From NCBI GenBank assembly GCA_035048495.1, contig CM068549.1:20183103-20247102 (forward strand): 64,000 nt of DNA, written 5' to 3'. The translations under genes and the position numbers were made by a program. Of the stretch, positions 1 through 10,995 are shown piece after piece (the stretch's first letter is position 1; each line of letters begins with the position of its first letter). Below the pieces are notes generated by a model. That model was given only the letters and a program-made list of their open reading frames with translations, had not been told where the DNA came from and did not search any database. Source of the stretch: Euptelea pleiosperma (lineage: Eukaryota > Streptophyta > Magnoliopsida > Ranunculales > Eupteleaceae).

Positions 1-317
1 GTGCAGAGGAATCCTTTTTTGGGAGGAGTTGGTTTCTTTGGCATCTTCTTCCATTTGTTGTTATGTGGGCTATATGGAAGGAGAGGAACCTTAGGATCTT
101 TAAGGGCAAGAGGAAGATGTTCTTGAAAGTGAAAGCTCTTCTCTTTCATTGTTCATCCTTATTCCCCTATTTTAGAGGGTGTTTTTTTTAGTCATTTGTT
201 TTTGTTGGGATGAGTTATAAGGCGTATCTTATCCTCTATTGAGCTAGATATGCCTCTTTCTGTTTCCCGTGGAGTTTCTCACCTTCTTTAATGATACATA
301 CATACATACTTATCAAA
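1..317 (+). mobile_element. 3' end of a LINE (L1-type), truncated by window edge
   Basis: The first 200 bases encode on the plus strand the end of a plant LINE reverse-transcriptase polyprotein: the segment WAIWKERNLRIFKGK near 80-125 matches the zinc-binding RT (zf-RVT) tail, and the same motif occurs on the minus strand of the LINE at 3290-6622. A short 3' UTR follows and ends in CTTATCAAAAAATAAT near 308-325, which is the kind of A-rich tail other LINE ends in this window carry. The body of the element lies outside the window. It sits in the 3' introns of the KH gene, opposite to the gene's direction. Confidence 0.75.
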
Positions 318-1486
318 AAATAATATTAGTTATTAGTTTGATCCCTAAAACAAGTAATGTTGTTCGAGATCGTTGTAAATGGGTGTCATGTACTCAGTTT
401 TGTAATTCGTTCACTATTACAATTCAAGAAATTAGGGTTTATCCACCTCCGGTCATAGTACCTTTCTTTTTACATTTTCTCGCATCCACAGTTCCGAAAG
501 TAAAAACAAGTGGATCCAGAATCGGAATTGATAAATAATCAATTCTCCCATCAGGTATAGGGTAATTATGTTGTATAAAGTGTGAAAAAATAAATAAATA
601 CAATAGTTTTCATAATAAAATTAAAAATAAAAAGCTCGACATCATTAGCACTACTACATACGTCGGTTCCAATTCAGTCCAAGTACTAATGTACCAAGAA
701 CCGGAATCTAATATGTAGTTTGGTTCTTGGTCCTATCTATTGCGGGTCTTTCAAGGTCCGGTTCAGAAATAGCTAGTCCTGGAACCAGTATAATTGGGAC
801 TGGTTCCTATCGTGTATCCATTGACACCCCGACTTGGATCCCTTCTTTGACATCACTGTTGAATCCCAAAAGGTGCTCTCACTCTTGCCCCACTTCATTT
901 CTCATCCTTTTTTTTCAATAGTCACTTTGGTACCTATTAGGATTTTCTCCATCTCAATTGGAGATCATCCATCCAACAGTTGCCAAACCAAACCGAAGCT
1001 AAGTTGGCCTTGGGTTGAGTGATGATTGGGTTAAGCACTTATGGCCTAAACTCAGATTGGGTCTAGCTTAGATTAAGTGATCTGAAGCATTGGTAGGACT
1101 TCGGTTGGAATCCAAACTCTAGTAACTAGACTAAGTCGAGCCAGTTTCCAGGCAAACCAGGTCAAAACTCTAAGTGACTTGACCCAAGTCAACATTTTCA
1201 ATTGAAGGAACTAAAATGTCCAAATTACTTTAATCTGTGTACATTTATTAAATACATTAAACAGTTTTAATGACTCATCTGAATCATAAAGCCGCCTTCC
1301 CAAGACAAATTTAAAAAGCTAGGTGAGACTATTTTCAGTACTTTGTTTTCCAACCCTGTAGAATCATTAACCTTCAAAGCGGACACATCTTGAGTGATTT
1401 ACCACATACAATAAGACAATAAACACTTATATAGAATGGAGAACAGCATGAGTGGTTCATTCATGAAAATAGAAATTAAAACATAC
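318..1486. other. Intron 3 (partial) of the KH gene, no coding signal seen
   Basis: AT-rich sequence between the LINE end and KH exon 3. On the minus strand it begins with the splice donor GTATGT at 1486-1481. I found no continuation of the KH4 domain (the expected next exon) and no RNA gene. Short open frames at 727-1022 are not supported by any recognisable domain. The next exon is probably beyond the window start. Confidence 0.6.
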
Positions 1487-1738
1487 CTGCACGACTTCAT
1501 CATTCTGGGCACTAAATTTTGGAACCTGCTCCTTCGCGAATATACGTATACTAGCACCAGTTGCTCTTCTCATTTCGGCAATTATGGTGCCTCCTTTACC
1601 CAATAAACAGCCTATCTGCTGTGAAGGTACAAGAAGCCTACCAACAACCGCGGCACCCGGTTCAAATCCTATCTCTGCAATTCTAGAATGGACACGAATA
1701 ACAGCATCCTGTGCAGGAGAATGCTTTTGTTCTGAATT
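1487..1738 (-). CDS. KH-domain RNA-binding protein, exon 3 (KH4)
   Basis: This exon is 252 bp (84 codons, phase 0 at both ends) and encodes about residues 398-481. It contains the linker with SPAQDAVIRVHSRI, conserved before even-numbered KH domains in HEN4-like plant proteins, then KH4 with the RNA-contacting GXXG loop GKGG at about residues 444-447. The acceptor is TTGCAG ending at 1739 and the donor is CAG|GTATGT at 1487/1486. KH domains bind single-stranded RNA; family members act in the nucleus in mRNA processing and flowering or stress regulation, but which paralogue this is cannot be told from a partial gene. The protein is open at the end of this exon, so at least one further exon is missing (a fifth KH domain is usual in the family). 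Confidence 0.9.
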
Positions 1739-2267
1739 CTGCAACAGTAAAAACCATAGCACTATCAAAAACAATTAATAATAGTTCAAGTTACAATATA
1801 CTTCACTTATCAAAAAAAAAAATTGCAAATGCAACAAAATTCAACTGAGGAAATCTAACATACCCATCATTAACCTATTAAAGATTATCTAGCAATGGCA
1901 TGCTTTAATACATGGTGCACATCCAGGGGATCAGGATGTCATTTGATTGGTACCACCAAGGAGATCTTCAATGTCAAAAGACAATTGAATGATCATTTTG
2001 TTGATGATTATGACTTATGATATCAATCGGTGGACTTTTCGCACGGAGATATGCTATATGAGATCCATTGATGATGGGTCCCACACCCTGCACGTGATCC
2101 ACGTTCACAGCCATTAGTAGGCATCTTTACTGTCCACCAGACAGGTACCTTAGATTTCATCAATTTAATTCACTACCTAGATCGTAGCAATCTTCGAAAG
2201 AATATTACAGCTTCCCACAGCAATATTATAGGAACTAAAACTCAAACAAATGGTTAGAGGCACGTGC
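1739..2267 (-). other. Intron 2 of the KH gene, probable GC-AG intron
   Basis: 529 bp between KH3 and KH4 exons. Exon 3 starts in phase 0, so exon 2 must also end in phase 0. The only good site is GAG|GCACGT at 2268/2267, a GC donor with strong U1 complementarity; the acceptor is a normal TTGCAG. A GT donor three bases further (GGCAC|GT) would shift the frame. Near 1803-1823 there is CACTTATC followed by eleven A, like the tail of the LINEs in this window. Confidence 0.7.
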
Positions 2268-2702
2268 CTCTCTCGCAGATATCAGGACAACTCGCTCATC
2301 TGAATCAGGGGCTGCATCAGCAATCTTGATTGAGGCACCAGTGTCGCTTTGCAAAGCTCTTATAATAGTGCCACCCTTCCCTATCAAACTACCAACTTTG
2401 TCAAGATGGCACAACAACCGAAATACAACCTCCTCTTCCGGAACCTTTCTATGGATCGCTCCAATATTCTCTGGTCCTGGAATTGAAGAATAACCCCTCG
2501 AATGATAATCCAATGTATGGGGGCCAGATGCATAACCCCTCTGAGGAAATTGGTCCACTTGTGCGGGCATGCCAGTTCCCCGGAGCACTGCCCCTAGTGG
2601 TTTAGCAGCAGCAGAATTAACTGCATCTGCCCTAGGGTTATCTTGGAGACAACTTGAAACGGATAAGAGAGCTTTCTTTACAGCAGAGAAATTCCCTGTT
2701 AT
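2268..2702 (-). CDS. KH-domain RNA-binding protein, exon 2 (KH3)
   Basis: 435 bp, 145 codons, phase 0 in and out, encoding about residues 253-397. It opens with ITGNFSAVKKALLSVSS, the end of KH2 (exon 1 closes with DELIQ), followed by a variable linker rich in Gly, Tyr and Pro (about 273-340). KH3 follows, with VVFRLLCHLDKVGSLIGKGG and the GXXG loop at about 360-363, ending in DERVVLISARE. The acceptor is CAGCAG ending at 2703. No stop interrupts the frame, and the exon joins exon 1 and exon 3 without frame change, which strongly supports a functional gene despite the very long first intron. No start codon is needed here; the first Met of the open frame is internal. Confidence 0.92.
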
Positions 2703-3847
2703 CTGCTGACCAAAAACCCATCAATTGTAAAATTGTAGATATACAGTGTTAACTCCGAGAAAGGAAATATGAATGTACTAATAATTTCTAATGTAACCAT
2801 TAGAGGTATTCTCATACAATGTTGCTCCAATCTGACCTAGCCGGCATTAGATCGGATACATTCAATTAAGAAGCATTAGATAAACAGTAAACACCGCCTT
2901 GCATAATGCAAGCAATATTCAATGGAAACCTAAGAATTGCATACAAAAACACCATTTGAAATAATAAAAAAAGGCAAGATTAATAGTGTTCATTGCATGA
3001 TGACACATGTATTTAAGACTTGGACCTCGAGAGTCAGACTTACAAATTTGGATGTTCAAAATCATGTAGTTTAAGGACATAAAAGCAAAAAACCGCTATT
3101 GTACAACCAAGGTTTAAAACATTGTTTCATCTCATTGTCCCGGTAAGCTAACGGAATGAGCCATCTCGACCAAGACGAAACTAGACAGTATATACTTGAT
3201 ATGATTAAACCATTTTATCATACTTTATTAGGATAAAAATTATTTTTTAACATTTATATGTGTTATAAAGGAAAGATGTACCATTTTTTAAAAAACGGGA
3301 AGAACCCCGAAAAAGAAACAGACTCAGGCAGACCTAGCTCCTAGACACAGGAGGGAGATCCCCAAGTAAATCTTCCCATCTATATACAAAAGAGTCAAAA
3401 AAGCTGCCTCTAAAGAGAGGAGAAACAAAAGCCCATAAATACAGAAGAGCTTTCACTTTCAAAATCAAACCAGGTAAGTCTTTCTCTAGGCCTTCAAATA
3501 TCCTAGTGTTCCTTTCCTTCCAGACAGCCCACAGAATAGCGAAGGGGAAGAACTGCCAAAGAACCCTTTCCCGAATGACTGTTGCCACACCCTGAAATAG
3601 AGCTGGAACGTGTTGTGGCACAACATAGGGTCTACCGAAGAGAGCGAAAAAAGTATGCCAAATAGCTGTAGTGAGTCTACAATGGATGAACACATGGTCC
3701 ACTGATTCAGCTTCAGACTTACACAGCACACATCTATTAGCCATCACCATACCTCTGCTTATCAAATGATCAACCGTGAGGCTGACCACACGAAGAACTT
3801 CACTTTCGAAGGAATGGGGGGCTTCCAAACTATCTGAATCGGAAAAA

Positions 3848-3985
3848 CGTCATGACTCCCAGGAAGACTCTACCCATACAATGGTCTAACTGAAAAGGAC
3901 CCATTCGATTCCCAAACGTCATGACTCCCGGGAAGACTCTACCCATACAATGATCTAACTGAAAAGGACCCATTCGATTCCCACC
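3848..3985. repeat. 69-bp direct tandem duplication inside the LINE
   Basis: Two copies (3848-3916 and 3917-3985) differ at only a few positions. In the LINE frame the unit is 23 codons, so the duplication kept the frame; it repeats the peptide GPFQLDHCMGRVF. Confidence 0.9.
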
Positions 3986-5180
3986 TCCAAATTCTCTGAC
4001 CACGTTCCTCATCCAGTTTGGGGTTAGCACCAACCCTCTCTCGCAGGCTAGTAAGGTTATTTATCTCCCAATCATTTATGTTTCTTCTGAACCCAAAATT
4101 CCAAGACAACTGGCCATCATAACAAACTATACAGTCTTGGATAAGAGCTCCTTGTCCGTCAGACAGCGAAAACAAGTTGGGGAAATCTTCTTTTAAAGGG
4201 GTCTCCCCACACCATTTATCTTCCCAAAATCGGACTTTATCCCCTTTCCCCACCTTAATGAGGACTCCTCCTTCAAAAGAGCCACGAGCTTTAGCAATTC
4301 CTTGCCATAAACTGACTCCATAAGTAGATTGGATAGGACGGCATTCCCACCCATACTCCATGACGCCATATTTGCTTCCGATCACCGACCCCCACACGCT
4401 ATCTACCTCTTCGCCAAATCTCCATAGCCATTTAGCAAAGGAGAGCCACGTTCATTTCTCTAAAATGCCTGAAACCAAGTCCCCCTGCTTTTTGTGGCCT
4501 ACAGATCTTGTCCAATTCCACCAGGTGAAGCTCATGAGTGCTCTCTTTTCCCACCTACAAGAAGTCCCTCATAAGTTTTTCTAATCTTTTAGCCACAGTG
4601 ACCGGGATAGTAAATAAGGACATAAAATGGATAGGCATGCTGGAGAGAGTGCTCTTTATGAGCGTAACTCTACCCCCTTTGGATAAATACCTCTTCTTCC
4701 ACCCAGCCAGTCTGCTACTAAACCTCTCCACCACAGGATCCCATATCTTATTATCTTTATATCTAGCACCCAATGGCAGACCAAGATATGAAGATGGCAA
4801 ACTCCCAGTACTACACCCCAAACAGTTAGCCAGGTTCGACAGATTAGGAACTTCACCCACTCCAAACACTTTGCTTTTCAGAAGGTTTATCCGAAGACCT
4901 GATACCGCTTCAAAGCATCTGAGATATTTAAGCTCTGTAAGGGAGGCATCCGAAAAGAAAATAGTATCATCCGCAAACTGGAGATGTGTAATCGAAGGTC
5001 CGTTGAGGGCCTTGAGGCCGACTTGGAAACCTTTGACGAAACCACCCTTAGCCGCCTTACTCATCATTCTACCTAAAGCTTCAACTACAATCACAAACAA
5101 GTAAGGTGATAGGGGGGGTCTCCTTGTCTGATACCTCTTGAGCTCGCGAAGAAACCGGCTAGAGATCCATTGACTACGAT

Positions 5181-5571
5181 TAAGGTTTAAAATTTCGTTT
5201 CGGATGAATGTCTCGGTCAAGTGAAAAACCGAGACAAACTCCGAAACGAAACGAAACATTCACGAACATTGAAAAAACGAAATTTTCGAAACATTACGAA
5301 ACATTTCCGAAACATTGCGAAACATTACGAAACATTACGAAACATTCCAAAACATTCCGAAATATTATTCAAAATCATTAAATTTTATTTTTTATTTTTT
5401 TATTTTTTTGGATTATATCGGATTGTCTCGGTTTGTCTCGGCAAAACAAACCAAAACATTCCGAAACATTAAAAAACGAAACGAAACATACGAAATATTC
5501 AATGTTTCGTTTCGGTTTCCTTACGAAACGAAACATACGAAACATACAAAACATTCCAAAATTTTAAACCA
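5181..5571. mobile_element. MITE-like element, 10-bp target duplication, inserted in LINE RT
   Basis: Flanked by the perfect direct repeat TGACTACGAT (5171-5180 and 5572-5581). The ends are inverted: AAGGTTTAAAATTT at left and, reading the other strand from the right end, ATGGTTTAAAATTT. The interior is almost pure iterations of CGAAACATT-like units with a central AT tract. It has no coding capacity. The 9-11 bp target size points to Mutator-like transposases, but that assignment is an inference. The insertion splits the LINE RT between the finger motif and the LSPYLF motif. Confidence 0.85.
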
Positions 5572-6488
5572 TGACTACGATAGAGAACGGGGCAGAAGAA
5601 ATACATAAGCTGATCCAAGAATGCCATTGGCACCAATCCCCATCCTTTCGAGCATGTCATCCAGGCCAGTTGACGTGATGTAAGCTTTCTCCATGTCAAC
5701 CTTGCAAAGGAACCGCCTTTCCCATCTCTCATCCTAGAGTCAAGACATTCGTTAGCAATCAACACACCATCTATCAATTGTCTCCCTTTCATGAAAGCTC
5801 CCTGGAATGGAGAGATAACCTAAGCGACCACTTCATTCTTGAGGCTAGAATCTTTGTGATAATCTTGTAAGAACTCCCACCTAAACTGATAGGGCGGAAA
5901 TCTCGCAGTGACTCAGCACCTTCCTTCTTAGGAACAAGAGTGACAAAAGTACAATTTAAGTACCTATCAAACTGGGATTCCTTCTCAGACTCCTTCACCA
6001 TGTTCATGAAATCCTTTCTCACTATACCCCAGCAACGCTAGAAAAACAACATGGTAAAGCCATCCGGACCCAGCACTGTCTCCTCCAAGGCTTTTTATGG
6101 CTTTCACCACTTCCTCCTCGTCAATAGATCTCTCCAACCACACCTCTTGCTCATTACTAATAACATCAAGACCCAAACCCTCTACCAAAGGTCTGAAGAA
6201 ACTCTGTTCTAAGTACAGAGTAGAACTTCACAATAGCCTCCCTGATCTCTTCTTCCTTTTCTACAAGCTTCCCATCTATCTGAAGACTGGTGATACTCTT
6301 ACTCCTTCTAGCATTAGCTATTTGATGGAAAACTTAGAGTTGTTATCCCCTTCTTTCAACCATCTAACTCTAAACTTTTGACGCCAATTGATTTCATCCA
6401 TTCTAGCCCATTTGCTAAGCTCCTTCTTGGTTTCTACTCTACTTTTCCACTCCTCCTCCGATAGTTCCCAATCTTCTTCCAAATTGTC

Positions 6489-6535
6489 TAAGGATGCAAT
6501 AATTTTTATTTTTATTTTGATAAGGATGCAATAAT
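6489..6535 (-). mobile_element. LINE insertion reduced to its tail only
   Basis: A 15-bp perfect direct repeat TAAGGATGCAATAAT (6489-6503 and 6521-6535) flanks a 17-bp insert that reads TCAAAATAAAAATAAAA on the minus strand. The insert looks like the end of the LINE tails found elsewhere here (ATCAAAA...). A target duplication of this length around a bare A-rich tail is what an extremely 5'-truncated LINE integration would leave. Confidence 0.65.
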
Positions 6536-6622
6536 ATCATGTAGTTCCCCTAGCTTTTTATCCACTCGGCCAAAAACATCTCTATTCCATTCTATAATCT
6601 TTTCCTTCAAAGCGTGCAATAG

Positions 6623-8225
6623 TCGTCAATCTAGTCTATTTGATATAATTCACACGAATATTTGGGGTCCGTCTCGAATAAAATGTTTATCTGGTTTTCA
6701 TTATTCTTTAACTTTTGTGGATGATTACTCTCGTATGACATGGCTGTTTTTATTAAAGGATCGCTCTAAATTGCCTCATGCTTTGCTCACCTTCTATCAC
6801 GAGATCTCAGTTCAAGTTGGCAAGCCGATAAAGATTATCGGATCTGATAACGCTTTGGAATACATGCAATCTTCTATTCAGACATTTTGTGCTGAGCATG
6901 GCATTATCCATCAGTCGTCTTGTGCTCATACCTCCCAACAAAATGGTGGTGCGGAGCGTAAGCATCGACATCTGTTGGATATTGCTCGGACACTTGTGTT
7001 TCATATGCATGTACCAAAGCCGTATTGAGGTGATCTTATTCTACTGCATGTCACCTCATTAATCGTATGCCATCTTCTGTTTTGGCTGGGGCTTCTCCTT
7101 TCTCCTTGTTATATCCTGATATCTCCCCGTTTAGTGTTCCTCCTCATGTTTTTGGATGTGTGCGTCCTAGGTCCAGGTCACAACAAACTTGATCCCCGGT
7201 CTGTTTAAGTGTATCTTTCTAGGTTACTCTCGTACTCAGAAAGGGTACATGTGCTATTGCCCTACGTCTCATCGATATTATGTCAGTGCCGATGTCACCT
7301 GTTTTTAATCTACTCCATTCTTTTGAAATATTGGCACGTCATACGACACTAATCTTGTGTCTCTTCGTCAAGGGGAGCTTCATTCTCCCTCTACTACTCC
7401 TGTCCCTATGCCTAATCAGGAGATGCTACCGTTTTAGCGCCACCAGGTGTTTATGTACGCACTACATCGTGTGCAATTGTTTCGTATGGACCAAGTATGT
7501 CTGCTACTCCTACCTCTAACCAATCTCCTGCTTCACCTGAGGTTCTTGCTGAGCCATCTGCTGTTGATATGCCTATTACCTTGCGAAAATGTACTCGTTC
7601 TTGCACTCGTCATCCCATTGCTGATTTTGTATCTCTGCACCGTGTATCTCCTACCTTTCGAAGTTTTGCCTTGCATTTGTCTGTTGTTTGTCCCTAACAC
7701 TTATATGCAGGCACTCGTGTCCCCTGGTTGAAAACTTGCTATGGATGAGGAGATGGTTGCCCTTCGCGCGAATGATACTTGGGTTCTTGCTCTTCTCCCT
7801 CCGGGAAAAAAGATTGTTGGCTGTCGTTGGGTGTTTACCATCAAATATCTTCCTGATGGTACGGTTGAGCGCCTTAAGGCGTGCTTGGTTGATAAGGGCT
7901 ATACTCAGACGTTTGGTGTGGATTATTTGGAGACTTTCTCCCCGCTTGCTCGTTTGAACTCTGTTCGAGTACTTATTTCAGTGGTCGTATGTTGTGATTG
8001 GCCACCGTACCAGTTAGACATCAAGAATGCTTCTTACATGGTGACTTACAGGAGGAGGTTTATATGGAGCAACCGCCTGGATATATACATTCTGGACAGC
8101 CCTCATTAGTTTGCCGCCTCAAAAAAGCGATTTATGGACTGAAACAATCACTGCATGCCTAGTTTAATAAATTCAATTCGGTTGTGCTGCGTTATGGATT
8201 CGCTCCATGTCTAATCACTCCGTGT
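6623..8225 (+). pseudogene. Ty1/copia pol fragment (integrase and part of RT)
   Basis: Plus-strand frames encode a copia integrase core: FVDDYSRMTWLFLLKDRS near 6711, then SDNALEY, and NGGAERKHRHLLDIARTL near 6950, giving the expected acidic residues of the DDE triad. After several stops and frameshifts (7027-7740) the RT begins: NDTWVLALLPPGKKIVGCRW, then DKGYTQTFGVDYLETFSPLA near 7890-7950, then [13 protein letters not shown] near 8115. The YVDD catalytic region, RNase H and both LTRs are missing. The order integrase before RT is diagnostic for copia. It abuts LINE remnants on both sides. Confidence 0.9.
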
Positions 8226-8264
8226 TTGTCAAAATATCATCTTCTGGGGTTATTTGTGTTCTAG

Positions 8265-8420
8265 AGATGAATGATGCTGACTGTATTATCTTATTGTTTT
8301 CGTTTTTCGCCTGAAATCAGTCTTAAGTAGGTCACCTCGACCTCTAAAGCGTGTTTTCCCTTGTAGTTTGCTTGGCTTCTGCTTTTTCAATACATTCTTA
8401 TACTTATCCAAAAAAAAAAA
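8265..8420 (+). mobile_element. LINE 3' UTR fragment with poly-A tail
   Basis: The sequence from about 8265 ends in TTCAATACATTCTTATACTTATCC followed by a run of ten or more A at 8410-8420. The TACTTATC-A(n) end is shared with the other LINE ends in this window. No coding part is visible. Confidence 0.5.
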
Positions 8421-8910
8421 ATAACAAGTCCTTCATATAATTGATTTTTATAAGTATAGTTTGGAAATGGAAATGTTCCACTCTCTATGGAAATGAAAAT
8501 ATTCAACATATATCACAGAAATGCATCAAAATTTAATACCATGCTTGGGATGATTCGATACAAACAATTGGGCCTCCAAGGATCCATTAAAAACCACTCG
8601 TTCCATTGTCTTCCCAGATAAAAACTCATCCACTTGTCTCACTTTATATAAACCACAACCAATCACCCATGAAGTATATTGGAAAAAGAAATGATTACAA
8701 CTCTATTCTTATGAGAATCAAATCAAATGACCGATTCTACATGGATCCATAAAAAACAACTTGTTTTGTTATCTCCCTCTATAAAAAGCACCCACTACTC
8801 TCTCTCTCTCTCTCTCTCACAACTTATACACCCTCTTCTTCCCCCCCCTCCCTCTCTCTATCCAGCCAATTTTGGCAACCTTCACTTGGTCATCCTTGGC
8901 TTCACAATTA
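8421..8910. other. AT-rich intron sequence with a CT microsatellite
   Basis: No gene or element recognised. A (CT)n microsatellite of about 22 bases lies at 8797-8819, followed by C-rich low complexity. Confidence 0.6.
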
Positions 8911-9067
8911 TGACCTCTTTTCATTGACCATGATTGTCTATCTATAGTTTTATTTACTAATTCAAATTATCCACATACTTATAACTCAATGACCTCTTTT
9001 CATTGACCATGATTGTCTATCTCTAGTTTTATTTACTAATTCAAATTATCCACATACCATAACTCAA
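8911..9067. repeat. 79-bp tandem duplication, two copies
   Basis: The block starting TGACCTCTTTTCATTGACCA occurs at 8911 and again at 8990, nearly identical throughout. Confidence 0.9.
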
Positions 9068-9432
9068 TCTTCAGTCGTGTCTGGTTGGTAAATTCGATTA
9101 GGGGGTTAATAAGATTCCTAAAGTTCAAAAGTGAGTTAATTGGGTTTGGAAGGTCCCTACTAGGGTCAAGGCTAGAAGAATTTGTAACAACCCGTTTCTT
9201 TTCATGTTTCCTTCTAGTGTTGAAGCATCAAGGATCCTTGAAAGTAAGAGATAGGATCCTAAGAAAATCGTTTTTGCTTCTGGATATTTGGAGTCCTAGA
9301 GCAAGGTGCTCTTTTCAGAGGCCTGCTGAAGGTAGGATGTGGGTGAGGATATTTGGTCCCCACCTCCACCTATGGAGTCTTGCTTCCTTTTAATCCATAG
9401 GAGACCTTTGCGGTGGCTTCGTGATGCCCGAT
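9068..9432. other. Unclassified intron sequence
   Basis: No supported gene. TGTAACAACCC near 9188 resembles the start of some plant LTRs, but no matching end was seen. Short open frames here are not credible. Confidence 0.4.
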
Positions 9433-9715
9433 TGACACAGGACAGGAGAACAGCTATGCGATTTGAGAAGGACCTTCGACTTCGCACCGAAATAGCTTGG
9501 ATTCGCACCAAGATAGAGTGATTTCGCACCACAAGAGAGATTTCCTAAAGGAGAAAATATCAATATCAAATTTCATTAACCAAGTCCCCCTAAAATCAAA
9601 GGGTACATCACCTTTTACAAGACTCCCTACTTGAAGTTTCCTACTTCTAATCTAATTGAACTGTCCTAATTCCAAGCAAACTAAAATAAGCAAATCCTAC
9701 TACAAATCTACTAAG
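9433..9715 (-). mobile_element. LTR fragment, first copy of the family at 12702
   Basis: About 280 bp, starting TGACACAGGACAGGAGAACAG, align almost base for base with 12702-12984 (shared phrases: TTTCCTAAAGGAGAAAATATC and CAAGTCCCCCTAA). No primer site adjoins this copy. Similarity stops at TAAGGTTGTGTTTGG, which may be the start of a truncated Tourist-like MITE. Confidence 0.65.
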
Positions 9716-10814
9716 GTTGTGTTTGGGAATGCGGTTTGCTGAAAATAAGTGCTTCTCAAAAAGCACCTTTTGTAAATAACTTAATTCAAGTAATTTTGGG
9801 TTTTTGGCTCACCCAGTCAGAAATGTGTTTATTGTAAGAATATGCAGCGTTTGGTTATGTAATCAGAAAAAGTGTTTTTTGTGGAATAACTTTTCAAATG
9901 ACTTTTGTACCCGTTAAATAGTGAAGTTAACATAAATGACACCTTATCATGACACGTCTATATGTACCGAACATTGAGAGGAGTCGAGAGCTAATTTCTA
10001 GACAGTCATGTCCCCTTTCAGTTTACATTTGGATGGTTAGAAATTTCATAATATGTTGTGTTTTTTTAGAAATTTCAGATACGTTTACCCATGTTTTGTA
10101 ATATCTATTGTGTTTGTGAAGGGCATTGGTAGATTGTTATATAGATGGTTGTCAAAGTCAAATGAAAGGAGGGGCTGCTTATGGTTTTATTCCTTAGAGA
10201 AAACAGGGTAGGTACCATTGTTGTAGGGCTGAAAGTCTAGAAACTAGCTGCTAAAATTGTACCAAAGTGAGGTTTGAATTTCTTTTTATAAACAATTGAG
10301 GGTTGAAATAGATATTATAAAAGAGTGTGGTCACATGAAAAGTATGGCCTCCTGAGACATGACAAGTGAAGGTTGGTCATAGGTCCCTCTTATTTCTTTA
10401 TTTTTATTTTGGCTTAAAGGAGACTATCAATTAGACAATAGACATTACCCAAAGTAATACAACGGCAACCAGAAGTTTTTATTTTGGTCCAAACATTTCA
10501 TCACAGCAGCATAGTCCCAACTCTGCCTAACAGATCTGATTGTCGTTGAGGTGGTGGCAGTGTTTTTAGGCCGTGTTTGTTTTTTACGAACGCGCGCACT
10601 TTGGCGCCGATGTGCGCACCTAGGCCAAAAAACGTGTTTGGTTGCACCAATAGGCACAACTCACAATGCGCACCAGGGCCCTCAATGTACCCCAAGGCGC
10701 GTGTTGCAATACACCCCCTTAGAATCTGAACACGCACCAAATCGCATGTTACAACACGCGTCGATGTTACCATAAGATACACTTATGGTGCATCGCACAG
10801 TGCATCACAGTATA
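9716..10814. other. Unclassified, with GTGTTTGG-type MITE remnants
   Basis: GGTTGTGTTTGG at about 9716 and GGCCGTGTTTG at about 10568 are typical of ends of plant MITEs; no matching opposite ends were found. The rest shows no coding signal; overlapping frames at 10445-10782 have no domain. Confidence 0.4.
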
Positions 10815-10946
10815 TAAAATAAAAAAATTTATTATATATTATATTATATTATATATATTAGATTATATTATTGTTATTATATAATAAATATTATTATATA
10901 ATATTATAATGTTTCTATTATTATATATTATAGTATAAATATATCT

Positions 10947-10978
<32 letters not shown>

Positions 10979-10995
10979 GTGTTATTATAATATAT
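10815..10995. repeat. AT-rich low-complexity / (TA)n tract
   Basis: About 180 bases almost entirely A and T with ATTATATT iterations and an alternating TA run at 10952-10979. Confidence 0.9.

Larger units (their letters stand above)
3290..6622 (-). mobile_element. LINE (L1-type), decayed, minus strand
   Basis: Minus-strand frames in order carry pieces of one non-LTR reverse transcriptase. At 6188-5789 are SIDEEEVVKAIKSLGGD and FRPISLGGSSYKIITKILASR (RT fingers). At 5790-5600 is GRQLIDGVLIANECLDSR. After the MITE, at 5160-4555, are LSPYLFVIVVEALGRMM and the catalytic FADD box (ITHLQFADDTIFF), then YLGLPLGARYK. At 4400-3990 is the connecting domain, and at 3830-3334 the zinc-binding tail with CVLCKSEAESVDHVFIHC and WAVWKERNTRIFEG. 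Frameshifts and stops separate these pieces, so the element is dead. The 5' end is lost near 6600, where copia sequence begins. It runs in the same direction as the host KH gene. Confidence 0.9.

Noticed and set aside
3110..3215. Third MITE of the GGTTTAAAA group
   Set aside because: A left-end-like GGTTTAAAACATTG and a weak ATTAAACCAT exist, but no target duplication brackets them.
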